Notes under the pieces: model-generated | What the model saw: the letters and a program-made list of their open reading frames with translations, nothing else | Database searches by the model: none | What the model was told of the DNA's origin: nothing | In this document: piece after piece, positions 32,140 through 44,878 of the stretch | How positions within the stretch are numbered: the first letter of the stretch is position 1 | Layout: each line of letters starts with the position of its first letter | Position numbers and translations under genes: made by a program | NCBI GenBank assembly: GCA_014529385.2 | Contig: CM043958.1 | Location: forward strand, 87,582,525-87,646,524 | Direction of reading: 5' to 3' | DNA: 64,000 nucleotides | From: Adiantum capillus-veneris | Taxonomy: Eukaryota > Streptophyta > Polypodiopsida > Polypodiales > Pteridaceae

Positions 32140-33265
32140 AAATGGTATCAGTGTTTGGGAAAGGATTGCCTCAGCTTAGTCTTTAGCCGATTGAAAATCG
32201 AGACTAGGTAGCTGCAAACCATGGCAAGCAAAAGAAAAACCTATGAAATATGTGAGAAAGTCGTCCGAAAATTTTGCAAATCTCAAAAAATTTGCTAGTA
32301 TTTCTGGTTTTCTTCTTTGTGAAAAGAAAACTTGATCAGCAGCCGCTTAATAAAAGAGACTTTCTTGAACGTTAACATTGACTAGAATCAATCTATAAAA
32401 TGCAAGAAATGTAAAGCCATGTGAGATTGTGAAACGAAAGGTGAAATAAAAAGAACTAATTAATATATGTGTGTGTATAGAATTTATTAGAATTATGCAA
32501 GGTGAAGCTTCACTTCAGCATTCTAAAACAATAGAATGAAAAAAAAAAACATATGTGTGTGTGTGTGTGTGTGTGTAAAATTTACTAAAATTATGCAAGG
32601 TGAAGCTTCACTTTAGCATTCTAAAACAATAGAATGCAAGAAAAGTAAAGACATGTCAGCATGTGAAATGAAAGGTAAGTCTCCATCATGCACTGAAAAC
32701 AATGAAAGTCTCCCTACCCAGCACAACGCTAAGGGTTTCTTTTAGAAAGCCAAAAAAACAAAGAGATATACCTAGGTATTTGACATCAATAAATAACTAA
32801 GCCTCAACTCACATAACCACAACCTTGGAAAGGTGCGTCCTAACTATGTTTCACTTTAGACGAGAGGATTGTATAAAGGTTTTTTTTCTAAGTCAGATTT
32901 TTGAAACCTACAGTGGCACTAACTTAGTGCCTTCTCTTGGAAGCTACATGAGAGAATAACTAGAGAAATAGTGTTTAATTGGAATAGTGTTCGAGAAAGG
33001 ATTGCCTTAGTTTAGCCTTGACTAGTTGGTTGCAAACCGTGGTAAAGGCAAGAAAAACGGTGAAATATGTGAGAAAATAGTTCAAAAATCTTACAAATTA
33101 AAATTAATTTATAGAATATAAGAAAAGTCAAGCCATGCAAAGTCTTGAAATGAAATGTGAAATAAAAAGAACTCATCAATATATATGTGTATGTGTGTGT
33201 ATAAAATTTACTAAAATTATGCAAGATAAAGTTTCACTTTAACATTCTAAAACAATAGAATTGCT
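32140..33265. repeat. AT-rich block with a ~830-bp direct repeat and a nested ~95-bp repeat
   Basis: Sequence at 32150-32540 recurs at 32985-33265 (both start GAAAGGATTGCCT, continue GCAAACC(A/G)TGG and GAAATATGTGAGAAA, and end in a TG run). The last part, TTTACTAAAATTATGCAAG to AAACAATAGAAT, occurs three times: 32468, 32563 and 33193. Short (TG)n runs precede each. No coding region. Confidence 0.75.
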
Positions 33266-33684
33266 TCTTTTTTAGAAAGTCAAAAAGGGGCTATTCATAT
33301 AAAAGAAAAATAATATAAATACATGGACAATCACAATGCCAATAATCCTTAAGACTATCAAAACCATGGTAGCACCATTTCTAACCCATACAATTTGAGG
33401 GTGTGAATTTTCACACCCTAAGCATTTCTATATAAAATTCCAACAATGATAAGCTACCTTTTGGATGCCCAAACTTTAGCATATAGAACAAATCTTATTG
33501 TTGGCCTGCTAAAGCATTGGCCTTAGTGTTGGGCTTGCTTGGGCGTCCTACTAGCTATGGCGTCCATGTGGAGGCCAGTTGTGTGTGAAGTTCTATAGAG
33601 CCTTAAAGGCTTAGAGCACAGTAGTTGCGTCCAAAGTTCTTTTGCGAGGCTATCGGCGTCAGTATGGCTGCAGGTTGCATGAGC

Positions 33685-33687
<3 letters not shown>

Positions 33688-33744
<57 letters not shown>
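33688..33744. repeat. (TC)n microsatellite
   Basis: About 28 units. Open frames through it give only Ser-Leu or Glu-Arg repeats. Confidence 0.97.
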
Positions 33745-33748
<4 letters not shown>

Positions 33749-33957
33749 GAGGCTTTCTCAGGGCTTGGATGAGCTCCAAACCTTTACAGAGTTCTTCGAA
33801 CACATAACTTTGTATGGCACGTCGTGGGGCTTCAACAGCGACCAAGTAGAGGCTGTCGTGAAAGACTCGGTTTCAAAAGCTCCTTCTAATCTCTGTGCGC
33901 ACGCGCGCGTGTGCGCTTTGCTGCCAGCAATGCAAATGCTCTCTTTCTCTCTCTACT

Positions 33958-33962
<5 letters not shown>

Positions 33963-34047
<85 letters not shown>
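33963..34047. repeat. (TC)n microsatellite
   Basis: About 42 units, with interrupted CT runs just upstream from 33938. Confidence 0.97.
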
Positions 34048-34054
<7 letters not shown>

Positions 34055-34311
34055 ATGAGGAAGCTGGCACGAGACAGCAAATTGAGTAGGTTTTTAAATT
34101 TGCGTGCAGTGGACAGATGTACTATGGCGAACCACATGTTTGTTGCATGCTTCAAGTGTTATGACAGTGAATGGTTGCAAGGGATTATTGCCCATGTTGT
34201 GAGGTCGCCAACAGCTCCACCTTTGACTTCTCAACTGCACCAATTGCATGTTGCACTTGTCTGTTTGGTGCGGCATTGCATGTACATGATTGTATATATA
34301 TCCAGATGTAG

Positions 34312-34524
34312 AATGGAGCGAAGCCAGAAAAGCTATTTGCTGCTGACGATGGACAGGACCCACCATTGCAAAAGATAGAAGATATGAAAACACAGGTTTT
34401 GCATGAGCTATCTGGTGACCAGCTCAATCATTATACATCTCTTCGATCAAAACTAATAATGGCAAATCGCACTCTAAAGGCCGCAATCGAAACATATAAA
34501 GGAGACCTTGATGATATTCAGTGA
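34312..34524 (+). CDS. Possible terminal exon of an unrecognised gene
   Basis: After the acceptor-like TGTAG/AATGGA an open frame of exactly 70 codons ends in TGA at 34522-34524. It reads NGAKPEKLFAADDGQDPPLQ, KIEDMKTQVLHELSGDQLNH and a helix-like Lys/Arg-rich end finishing KAAIETYKGDLDDIQ. Composition and helix periodicity look like host protein rather than transposon. A second possible exon, with DELQTFTEFFEHITLYGTSW, lies at 33750-33890 after a (TC)n tract, but no splice pair links them with confidence. I do not recognise the family. Confidence 0.35.
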   Translation, partial: NGAKPEKLFAADDGQDPPLQKIEDMKTQVLHELSGDQLNHYTSLRSKLIMANRTLKAAIETYKGDLDDIQ

Positions 34525-34884
34525 ATGAGTAGCAAGTCATAGTATCTAATTTGCAACAAACAAATTTTTTGGCTTATGTAACTCAGCATCGATTCATGTG
34601 TGGAGTCTCAGATCTGGTCATTGTACATATTGCTGGGTGTAGTTTTGGCTAACGTGGGAAAAATAGTTGTTGTCAATTGTATGGATTTAAGTTTTGGCTC
34701 CTTCAGCTCAATTTTACAGATTGTACATTGTCTTACTTCTACTCCTTTTTGTGAATTCCATGGTATAAATTCTAACATCAGAAGAGCCTATAGCAATCTC
34801 CACTGAAGCAATACAAACGCAACCTGCAACACATCAATGCGTGTTGTATCATTGGCACAAGGGTAGCCCTCTCTCTCTCTCTAT

Positions 34885-34921
<37 letters not shown>

Positions 34922-35798
34922 TCACAACCAGCACTTCTACAAAGGAGCAACACATGACTTCTCTTTGCTTCTCCCATGTGAACCCACAATTGCCATGGTC
35001 AGATGTGTTGTCCATTAGTCCGGGAGGAAATCGTGTCACCCTCTGTGTCAGAAGCTATCCGGCTAAAGGCAACTCTTGTTTAAGATTGTCGCGATCGATG
35101 CCTTGCTCTGACAGTTCTCCCAATGCTTCCCATGGGCAACATTGCATCATGGTGTCAGTCCTTTTAGATTTGCTGTTGGTTGTGAAGTTGCCTGCCTATT
35201 AATGGTGTGTCGTTTGTCTATTCATCACGCGGGATTGGAACCTTAGCTCGGGATTGGAATCTTTTGAGATTCCACGTTATAAGAGTGGACCGAGTAGCTA
35301 CTGCTACTAGTAGGTAAAAGGACGTGGAGCCAGTAGGAGTAAGAATCAGTGAAGATGCTTTTGTAACGGGTTGGATAAAAGCTAAACTGAGTGGAAAGAG
35401 GGGGTATTTTGGGGTGGAACATGGACGTAATAGAGAGAGCTTAATATCGTGCTATTTTCAATTTCAAAAATTCGGGTTGAGGGCAAGGGAAAAAGGAGAA
35501 ACATAGTGTAAAAACCCATAAAATAAACTTGATCTTATAAAGGGAAAATTACCAAAATACCCCTCTAATTTGTGGAAATTACAAAATACCCCTCAAATCT
35601 CAAAAATTCCCAAACTACCTTCATTAATCTCATGAATTTCAAAAATTCCCTTCACATTTTCCAAAATTCCCAAAATACCCATGGTTGTGAGATTAAATAT
35701 CTCCAAAAATAATTTTTTTGGTAGCTTTTCATAAGAACATTGATTTTCTTGAATACATGTATCGATGCTAGATTTTTCGTGGCGAGGTTGGTCACGCC

Positions 35799-35800
<2 letters not shown>
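34525..35800. other. No gene seen
   Basis: Possible 3' flank of the preceding exon. A (CT)n-(TG)n tract lies at 34868-34920. Short C/A-rich repeats (AAAATACCC and similar) lie at 35560-35690. Confidence 0.5.
34868..34920. repeat. (CT)n-(TG)n compound microsatellite
   Basis: (CT)7 followed by about 19 TG units with one TA interruption. Confidence 0.95.

Positions 35801-35850
<50 letters not shown>
35801..35850. repeat. (GA)n microsatellite
   Basis: 25 units; opposite in orientation to the (TC)n at 36099. Confidence 0.97.
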
Positions 35851-35853
<3 letters not shown>

Positions 35854-36094
35854 GGCGAGGATGGTAGTAACACATGAAGTGAGAGGAAAAACATATTGTT
35901 AATCCTCGCAATGGTGTGCGGACAAAGAGGCTAGGGTGAAGGTGCTGAAGTAGGCACATGCGCCGTATGGTGAAGGGAAGATCAGATGGTCTGTGGAGCA
36001 AGGGACATAGGAGAGAGATTGAACATTGATTGCATCGCTCGATTATAATTGCAAGGGAGATGCACACTTGTACAAACGAGTGTAGGGGAGGCAT

Positions 36095-36098
<4 letters not shown>

Positions 36099-36153
<55 letters not shown>
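36099..36153. repeat. (TC)n microsatellite
   Basis: About 27 units, lying between two (GA)n tracts. Confidence 0.97.
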
Positions 36154-36157
<4 letters not shown>

Positions 36158-36320
36158 CAAGCCATCGCAATACATCACTTTGGCAGTGAAAAGGTGACCG
36201 TACTTTGTAGTTCCATGCAGGTGTTTAGTGGAGGCAAGGGCATGTTGCCAAGTGAGCTAGATATGAGCGAGTACTAGAGGAAATTTTTTCTGCCATGAAA
36301 TGTCACCTGTCATATGTGGG

Positions 36321-36322
<2 letters not shown>

Positions 36323-36375
<53 letters not shown>
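36323..36375. repeat. (GA)n microsatellite
   Basis: About 26 units, inverted relative to the (TC)n at 36099. Confidence 0.97.
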
Positions 36376-36376
<1 letters not shown>

Positions 36377-37063
36377 ATGCGAGTGAAGACAGACCAATGG
36401 TGGATGCATTTGTGTGGACGGGCAATGGCAAAGGGTTTTTGAGCTGCTTGCAACAAGCGACGACGAAGGCAATGATAGGGCAAGTGGATGCGAGAGAGGG
36501 GGGTGGGGGACGCAGGTATTGGCTCCACAGCGGTAGGGGTGAGGGCGGACGCAACATGGGAACCAACAAATAACGAACTTTTGCTTTTGTGAAAGGGAGA
36601 CAGAGGGAATCTTCCTACTTTATTAATTAATAAAATGCATGATAGACCCATTAATTAATGATGCAACGATACCCCTATTGGAAATGACACGCCAATAGGG
36701 TGAGATTCCCAATGACACGCCAATAGTATTTGTAATCTACAACATGGTAGAAAATGGCTGAGATTTGGACAAAATATTTGATAGTAACTTAGCAAATATT
36801 TGGCGATAACTTAGCATTTACCTCCATGTTCGTTACAAGATATCGTAGTTCTCACCTCTATGAAAATATCATGAACAACATATCCATAAACACACCATGA
36901 GATCGTGCTTAGGAAGAAGGATAGTGAGAGTAGAAATGGCATTTACTCTATGCTCTTCATACATACTAGTATGTGACCTGCACACTGCTGCGGCCAAGAA
37001 AAACATGGTTATTGGATCTCTCTCTATCTCTCTTTCTCTCTCTCTCTCTCCCCCCCCCAACCA

Positions 37064-37097
<34 letters not shown>

Positions 37098-40000
37098 ACA
37101 TATTTGGACTACAAATTCCTTCACTGACATAACAACAAGCACTAACTTCTCATTTTGGTTAGACCACTCCATTATCTACTTACTGCTTCCACTAAACTCC
37201 AAAAACACATTCCAATGCCCCCCTCTACCTACTTCTTGACAACACCTTTACAAATACTTCCATTGGCAGGCCCTCGCGATCCCTCACCTTGTTTTTCTTA
37301 AAAAGACAAGGATAAGCATTAAATGGGAAAATATATTTACTATGGAGGCTATTCAATGAGCACATGTAAGAATTTTCTCGACCATCTTATAGGTCTTTCC
37401 TCCGTGAAAACAAATTTAATAAAATGAATTTGGAATTTTTGTTAGCCCAAAAATGTCAACTAATGCTATAGCCTTTCCCTTTGCTCATGACAAAAAAGAA
37501 TAGTAGTACACTAAATGTAGGTTAATACATACTCTATGTTTATCAAAAAGCATAAGTGTTTCTTTTTTCTAATTTATGAAGTCTTAGTTAATCTATCCAC
37601 TACCTTTTATGTTCATGAGCTCTATATTTGCATAGCTAAAGACATATTCATGAATTGTAATCATTGTTAATGGATTTTGTGTATGCAATTGGTGACTTCC
37701 AATCAATTACAAAAAAAATTAGCCAAAAAAACATTTTTAGCTAAGGCCATTAAAATTTCCTATTTTTCACTAGCGGCCCTAACTCTATGTTGCCCTTTGG
37801 CCATGCCAAAAATCCCTTGTGTGGTGAGAAGCATAAGAAAAGACAAAAGATAGAGGTGCGAGTCATGCTCTTTGAAGTAGCAACCCAATTATCGTTTTTG
37901 AGCAAGTTTCCTCGTAAGAACTGGTCATGTTTCAAGCATACGAAGGGGAGGGGGTGGTGGTTTTGGACAACTTTTACATCAAACAAAAGCTAAGTAGCTT
38001 TATAAAGTTTTGAGTAAGTTTCGTAAGATTTCATGATGTTGAAACCAAGGAAAGGAAAGGAAAGGAAAGGGGGTGTTGGATGTTGAGTAACTTCTAATTC
38101 AAACAAAACGTATGTAAAATCATAACGTTTTGAGTGGCTTAATCTTTAAAGCAATGAAGAGTGCATAGTTTTACCATATGTCTCTTTTGTCTCTTTGTGT
38201 GGGTTCCTTTCTTGTATTTAATTATGAGGCATATTTGATGTATAGAGGTGGCAAGCAGATTGACAGGTGACAAGCACAATTAATTTAGGTTGAAAGAAAA
38301 TTTATGGACATATTTTTTTGGAGCGTTTTATGAGCAATAGTCATTCTTGAGCATTGGCTGTTATCCATAAATAAATATGTGCAAGAAGGAAATGTTCACT
38401 CTTGCATAGAGGGCGATTGCACCCAATGCTCTGTGTCTCTCTTTTGCTCTCCTCTCATATCTTTTCTCACTTGGTATGCATAGCACTCCATTCTAAGAGG
38501 TGAACATGCATGCTCCTCCCTCTCTATACTTGTGTGTCTCAACGAACAACTTGTACAAACGATCCTCAGGCTATTTTGTTTTGCGCATATTTGCAAGGTC
38601 ATCTTGCCTCCGTTTGTTGAAGTGGTATCACAGTGTAGGTCATCACTCTGATGAGACGTGGATCATAGCAACAGAGGTCTTTATGTGTGATAAACATGGA
38701 GCTAAGTTTTTTCTTACTATTCTTTTTCCTCTCCAATGATTTTTTTTTTTTGGGTAATAGTGCTCTTCATGTGTGTATCGAGTAGGTCTTGTATGTATTT
38801 TGCATTGAGTGTATGTGCAAAATTTGAACAGAGAAAATATTTAAAAATCGTGCAAGGTTTTTGTATGATGTCAAGATTTGGTGGGTGTAAACAAGCTAGA
38901 GAGAAATCTAAGCAATCAAATCCTATGTATTAATTAAGTATAGAGAAATGAAAGAAGATTATTTCTTATTTTTAATTGCAATACAGAGTAGTGATGAATT
39001 AATAATCCAAAAATAATTACAATGATAGGCTTGCTCATACCAATCTCAGACACCCATAGTTCATAAAATGCAGAGAGTATGTTTAACAACCAACGCAGAC
39101 TTGCTTTACAAGGATCCACCCTCGTAGATTTGTAACGATAACACTCAAATTAGCATGCATGGTTGCCATAGATGGCAAGCCCTCAACTACAAGACAAACC
39201 ACCTCCCAAACAAGTAAATATAGAGCTAGCACAACACTAACACAATATAGCATAGGATCACATCACATTATAGATCTCTACCTCAGCGTACCTAATAACA
39301 TTTGTACGAAGAGAGGGAGCCCAAATGTTCCATCACCAATTGCACAGGGGCCATCCAAAACCAAAACAAGACCATAAATGTGATCATCAACATCACCCAA
39401 CAACAACTGTCCACCTCAAAGTCAAGCCAAAGACGAGCACCCATCTATTCGCTTCATGATCAAAGAAGGAAGAAGATTTATCTTAACATAATTAGTTGAT
39501 GTATTGATTTAAGGGTATGTAGCCATAGCTAGTTTGAGAACAAGAAGGAATATAAGAAGTGGAAAAAAAGAAACTTCTTTTCCCGCTCTCGTCATAGGAA
39601 ACGGACCCAGAAGGCTACATAAGAGAAGAAGGATAAGAAGAATACTTGATGTTTTAACATTGTAGAAAATCGTCCCAATAAAGAACTTGGAGGAAGGAAA
39701 ATTTAACGTAGTTGGATCAATCCCAAGGCGTAAAAGAGGTAGCTAATAGGTCTTGAACCCAAGGGCTTATGCTTCAAGGTGAGCAAGGATTCAATTTTTC
39801 TCACTCCCTGGCTGTGGGACACCCCAAGAGAATTCAAAGTCTCAAACAAAAATAAATAAATTTTAAAGAAGGATTGTATCCTATAGACGGAGCATCCCAT
39901 TGTGTCAATAAGTGCAGCAACAAACGGCAGGGCGATAAAACAACATGTTGCACTAGAACAGAACAACAGATTGCATGAGCAACCTATGCCAACTAGGAGT

Positions 40001-40630
40001 GGCAGCAGCAGCAATAGAGTTACCAACTCCTTCAATCGTTGACTCGCGCTCGACGACATTAGAAAAAAAGAGGAGGGGCGACTCTACAAGCACCATTGGG
40101 TGGGCAAACAATCACATCCACAAATTTGGCACTTGTTAGCCCTCAAGGTTGATGTCACGTGCTTACAAAAGTAGAGCATCGTAAACCCGTGACTTTCTAG
40201 TGCACGACTAGCCCTTTTGGGTGCATCAAATCTAGACCACCAATGCACCACCAGGGCCTTCATGCATGTGCTTGAAGACATGCAAACAAGTTGATGACTA
40301 TGTAGAATATAGGTCATCTCTAGTAGCATGCAATGGCCATGGCTACCCTCCCCACAACATGTGGCAACTCACCTTGCAACTTTGTTACTAGTGACAAAAC
40401 TCAGTTGGAGAACACAAAATTTTCCATGTAGCTCCCTCTCTCTCTCTAGTGCAACCGTTTTTGACCTAGTAGACATTAGTTCAGTCTTTTGATCATAATT
40501 TCTTCATCCGAACTTTGATTCGGGTGATCTATAGCCTCAATCAAAGAGCACGATGGAAGGCTTTTGTGAAGCAGCATTTCTAAACTGAATAGGTTCGGGA
40601 AAGTTGACTCTCATCTCTTATTTTACATAC
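36376..40630. other. Long AT-rich stretch, no gene seen
   Basis: About 4.2 kb without a recognisable coding region, RNA gene or transposon hallmark. It holds a TC/C/AC compound microsatellite at 37018-37100 and a short (GGAAA)n run near 38050. Confidence 0.55.
37018..37100. repeat. TC / poly-C / AC compound microsatellite
   Basis: Interrupted (TC)n, a run of nine C, a short spacer CAACCAAC, then (AC)n. Confidence 0.9.
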
Positions 40631-40631
40631 A

Positions 40632-43100
40632 ATGTCTTTCGGCACTCACAAGGTTTTTCCTTCTTCAACACGGTCCCCAACCATGGTAGAAAATGATTCA
40701 AAATCTCAGTGTGGAGATAGCAACACAACTACTCAACCAACGACATCGAAAACCATAATCATGGCATACTTGGTATCGTTTAAGAGATCGTGAACAAACA
40801 AGGTGAAGACTTACGGGCACTTGCAATGGAGAATGGCACACTAAGGGATCATTTGGTTGAGAACGAGGACCTCAAGAGGACACTTGAGATGCAAACAACA
40901 CGTTTGATGCAACTTGAAAAGGAAGTTAAGGAGTGTAAATGCTCTCTTGTGGACGTGAATGCTTTGAAGGAGCGCATGAGCAAAGTGGAGCATGACCATG
41001 TATTGAAAGAGAAGAAATTTGACACCATAAGCAGGGATGTATGCGACATGGAAATTGTATGCACAAACAAGTCTTGGGCTGATGTATGTGGTACCAATGT
41101 GGTTCCTAATTCCTCCCTCATGCAAGCTATGGCTCAAACAACATTGTTATTTGTGAAATTCCCAAAGAGAAGCTAGAGAAACCTCCTTCTCTTGCCATTG
41201 ATATTATACGTTTCTTCAAAAACCACTTTGGCATGTCCGGATAGAGTGCGTAAGGAAGGAGCTCCTCGCTTGGGAGAACAGCCAATTGTATGCACCATGC
41301 CCAATGAGTCCAAACAAAATATTACCTTTGATAATAGTTGGATTTATTTGAGTGATACAAAAAGAAATTTATGTGAAGATCGCATTATTAAGCAACAAAA
41401 TATGTGTCGTAAGGCATATGAGGAGAGGAATAAGAAAAACAAGGAGATCTCTCATGAGAAAAATGTGTCCAAGGAGGAGGCAAATCCCTTAAGCAAATAG
41501 GAATGTGCAACCTATGAGGCCGAGTTACAATTGAAAGTATGCTTTCGGAATTGCAATGGATACCCATGGAATGCGGAGGTTGGCATAGATGAACTAACAA
41601 GCAAAGATGGTGTTGTACTTCTTGTTGTACTTGGGAGCATGATACACAAAGGATTAAGAGGAAGAGGAATTTCAAAAATCTTGCAAGCATTATTGGGGTT
41701 AAACAAGGATTCCATTGTCACAAACTCTCTTTGGTCTATGCATCGATCAATTGGAACAAATGGTACTTGACTTTATGCAAGAAGAAGGCATTGAAGAGGT
41801 CACTATTTGCAATGCGGTAATCATGCTTTTGATATATGCAGATGATGTAGTGCTTTTAGCACACACTTTAGAGGATGCACAAAAGCTTATGGTTGTCCTT
41901 TAGAACTTTTGATTGCATAGTAGACACATTGTGAATGAATCCAACAGAAAGGTTATGCTTGTAAAAACCAACCATAAGGAGAAGCCATGCACTATTTACA
42001 ACAATGAACACTTTAAGTTGTTGAGAGCTTTAAGTACTTTGGCCTTGAGAACCGGCAAATCAAGAGTAGCATGAATGTGCTATGTGTCATTTGGAATCCA
42101 AAAAGAGAGCGTACTATGCATTTGAGTACATGTGTAATGTAGAAAACATCAAGTGTTGGGTGTTCAAGAAGTACCTTTTGGACACATTGGTGACACCGAT
42201 TCTTCTTTATGGAGTTGAAGTGTGGAGAGGGAGCATCTCAAATTCTACTTGGAAAGAGTTTGAGAATGTCCAAAAGCCGTTTCTTACAAATTTTATCCAA
42301 GTTAAGACACATATGCTCCTACTTCTTGAGTCAGGATCTTTCCCAATTGAGGTTATGGGCATGAAAAGGGTTGTGGAGTACATCAATAAGATGCGACAAA
42401 ACCCCTCACATTGACTTCCTACAATTGCATGGGAAGCAAGCAAGAAAGTTCAAAAGATGCATAAAAGAAAGATCTTGAGCAAGGGATGGATGCAAGACAT
42501 AAAGAAGTGGTTTGGGAGATGGGATGCATTACACTTGCTAGATGATGCCTCAATAGACTCCCAAGTGAATGAAGCTTTTCTACAACACCAATGTTTTATG
42601 GATTGGGAGGAATCCAGTGGGTCTCTCTTCATACATTACACCACCCATATTTCCTCAAACTACAAAGCAATGTTCTTTACTGAAAGAGGAAATTGTACTC
42701 ACCCTTACATGCTTGAGCCTATCCCCTTGTCAATGATATGCACTATCGCAACCATTTGGCTTAGCTCCCACTCCCTTCAATGCAAAACATGGTGTTGGGG
42801 CAATGGAGAAGATTCAAATTGATTATGCACATTATGCTCACTACAAGTTCGTGAGTCTGTGTACCACACTCTACTAAAGTGCTCAGATTTGGTCGCATCC
42901 GAACCTGCTTCCCTCACATTTTTAGCCACAACTTAGACCTACACACTTTCCTCTCCCAGCCACAGTGTGGGCTTTCCATTGTGACTCTCATCACCACAAT
43001 TTTGGAGCATTGAGAATCATTCATCAGCCGCACACATACTACATCACATGTATATTTGGTCCCATCGGTCATATTTGACCTTTGAGAACAATAATAAAAT
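40632..43100 (+). mobile_element. Second family-2 LINE, internally deleted
   Basis: Homologous to 13770-18058. It keeps the ORF1 start, missing from the other copy: ATG at 40632 (MSFGTHKVFPSSTRSPT). ORF1 is frame-broken near 40785 but its coiled coil (RTLEMQTTRLMQLEKEVKEC) is open from 40790 to 41176. The endonuclease start (FRNCNGYPWN near 41545) runs to about 41656 and then jumps to the RT segment just before VKQG, losing about 1.8 kb relative to the other copy. The RT keeps LLIYADDVVLL near 41835. The rest is frame-broken. It ends with the stem-loop at 43067 and AATAATAAAATATC. Confidence 0.88.
43067..43080 (+). other. LINE 3' stem-loop
   Basis: GGTCA-TATT-TGACC. Five base pairs; the sixth, outer pair is lost (C opposite T). 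Confidence 0.6.
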
Positions 43101-43138
43101 ATCTCTTCTCTCTCCCCCCCCCCCTCTCTCTCTCTCAT
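43101..43138. repeat. Interrupted (TC)n with poly-C
   Basis: Follows the LINE tail, as (TC)n does at 3339 and 18059. Confidence 0.9.
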
Positions 43139-44639
43139 AGCATAGATAGAATTTGGTGTTTTACTCATATAAATAACATTCACATAAAACATAAGCATAT
43201 TCTAAGCCTTAAAAAAAACCCAATGGTCATGGTTTTGTTTATATCATGCATAGCCTCTAACCATAGATTGCCTCCTTATTTAGAATCCCTCTAAATATAG
43301 TGTGACACATCCAATTAGGCATCTACTGCTACATAGCAAGGCCACCAAGCGACCATCAAGAACATTGACTTGTTTCATTTCAAGAAAGTCTGCCCTGCTC
43401 TACCGACAAAGGCAGCCCCATATGACAAGAGCAATAATGTGGCATGTCCTCCTCCATGCATAAACCAAGGACTCCACTTTCGAACTATAAAAGATGCAAT
43501 AGTATTTCTTTTGTGCAATGATATAGCTCTTCCTCATGAGCAAAGATTGTTGCTTTTTATTGCAAATATTCTTATTTTCCCTCACTTGCTAGGCCCCATG
43601 TGCTTTACCCTCTCTTTCCTCCACCCACACATCTATTCTCTCTCTATTTGTATGTCATAGTTGTTCAAATGTCACCTTACCCTACCACCTATTCCCTCCA
43701 CCCCACCCCCCCATGCATGCATGTGCCACTACACCTTCCAAAGCCCACTTTCAATGCCAATAGCACCATACGATACATAGAAGCCACCAACCAGTACTAT
43801 AAAGTTCATGGGCGTGTGCGGTAGTGAGTTGACTTGAAAAGATTTGAGATCTTGGCACCATCCATGAACCATCAGACTCGAGGCTCATAATTTTTTTTTT
43901 GCCACTAACGTTATTTTTCTTAGCAGTTTATTTTTTTCTCACGATAGGAGATAGGTCCCCACAACTTGGGGAAAATCAAATAACTAAAGTAGAACATAAA
44001 TGTGATGTTTGAACCTTCGAGTTGAATTTAGCTACTCTTCAAACATCACCAAGAGGATTATTGAGGTCAAGAGCATTTTCAATCATCAAAAAAGATTGTT
44101 TAATCAAGAGACTCTTTACTCATTGTCGAGAAGCTTGTATAGTTAGTGTATAGTAGCTTCATTCCTGAGTGAGTGATAACAGGATCATCATCATCATCGT
44201 CGTAAGCAAGTGTCGTAAACATAGAGATGGGATGTGGTCATTATAAGTGTCAATGAGGGTTGCAATGTCAGTGACAGACAACTATCATCCAAGTCACCGC
44301 ACCTAGTTACTTCAAAGTTTCATGAAATCTCGAATATAAATGGTTTTTAATTAAATTGAAACCATTAGGAGATATACATTGTTATTAGAGTCCCCAAAGA
44401 TGACACTTTTATCATATAACGATAATTTTAACATCTGATTATTAATATTCCATGTGCCTCCCCTGACATAAACTTCCTCCCCCCCTCTCTCGTTATCCCC
44501 AACAAAAATACCCCCCCCCCCCCCCCCCCAGAAAATGAACCAACAAAAAAAAAAAGCTTTGCCCCCATACACAATTCCTTTTAATGATTTTCCAAGAGAA
44601 AATTTTGAGAATTTGAGCTAGTTTTCCTATTTTTTACAC
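43139..44639. other. No gene seen
   Basis: No recognisable coding region. A run of 19 C lies at 44511-44529. Part may be the outer end of the minus-strand gypsy element that starts to be readable at 44640. Confidence 0.45.
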
Positions 44640-44878
44640 TATTTCTCTTAAAACCTAGGCGGAATCTTTTCTTGTCCTCTTCCACTCAACATTTTTTTTT
44701 CAAAAAAAAAATCAAAAGTGATATGATCGTAAGCTAAGATATACTTTTCTCGAACACTAATACTAAGAGTCTCAAGGGCAAGGAACATGCTTATAGGCAG
44801 CCCCCTTCGCCAAGCTCCTTTGCCAATTTCCCATTGGGCATGTCCATCCCTTGGCATCACATTACTCCTGTCATTAAA
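44640..44878 (-). pseudogene. 3' end of the outer, minus-strand Ty3/gypsy element
   Basis: Joins across the inner gypsy element to 53357. Once the inner element and one ACTCC copy are removed, the minus strand runs from the polyprotein end SFVFEDGNASPRG at about 53370 into a stop and then DAKGWTCPMGNWQRSLAKGA here. The last five bases (44874-44878, ACTCC) are the target-site duplication. Confidence 0.65.
44874..44878. repeat. Target-site duplication ACTCC (left copy)
   Basis: Matches 53352-53356 on the other side of the inner gypsy element. Confidence 0.9.

Noticed and set aside
32563-32580. (TG)n tract as a Z-DNA regulatory element
   Set aside because: Short and part of an internal repeat; nothing ties it to a gene.
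33603-33845. Minus-strand 80-codon frame with VFEELCKGLELIQALRKPLQ
   Set aside because: Half of it is microsatellite; there is no family match and no linked exon.
38623-38636. TGGTATCACAGTG as a primer-binding site
   Set aside because: It resembles the initiator Met tRNA site, but no LTR end in CA precedes it and no gag follows.
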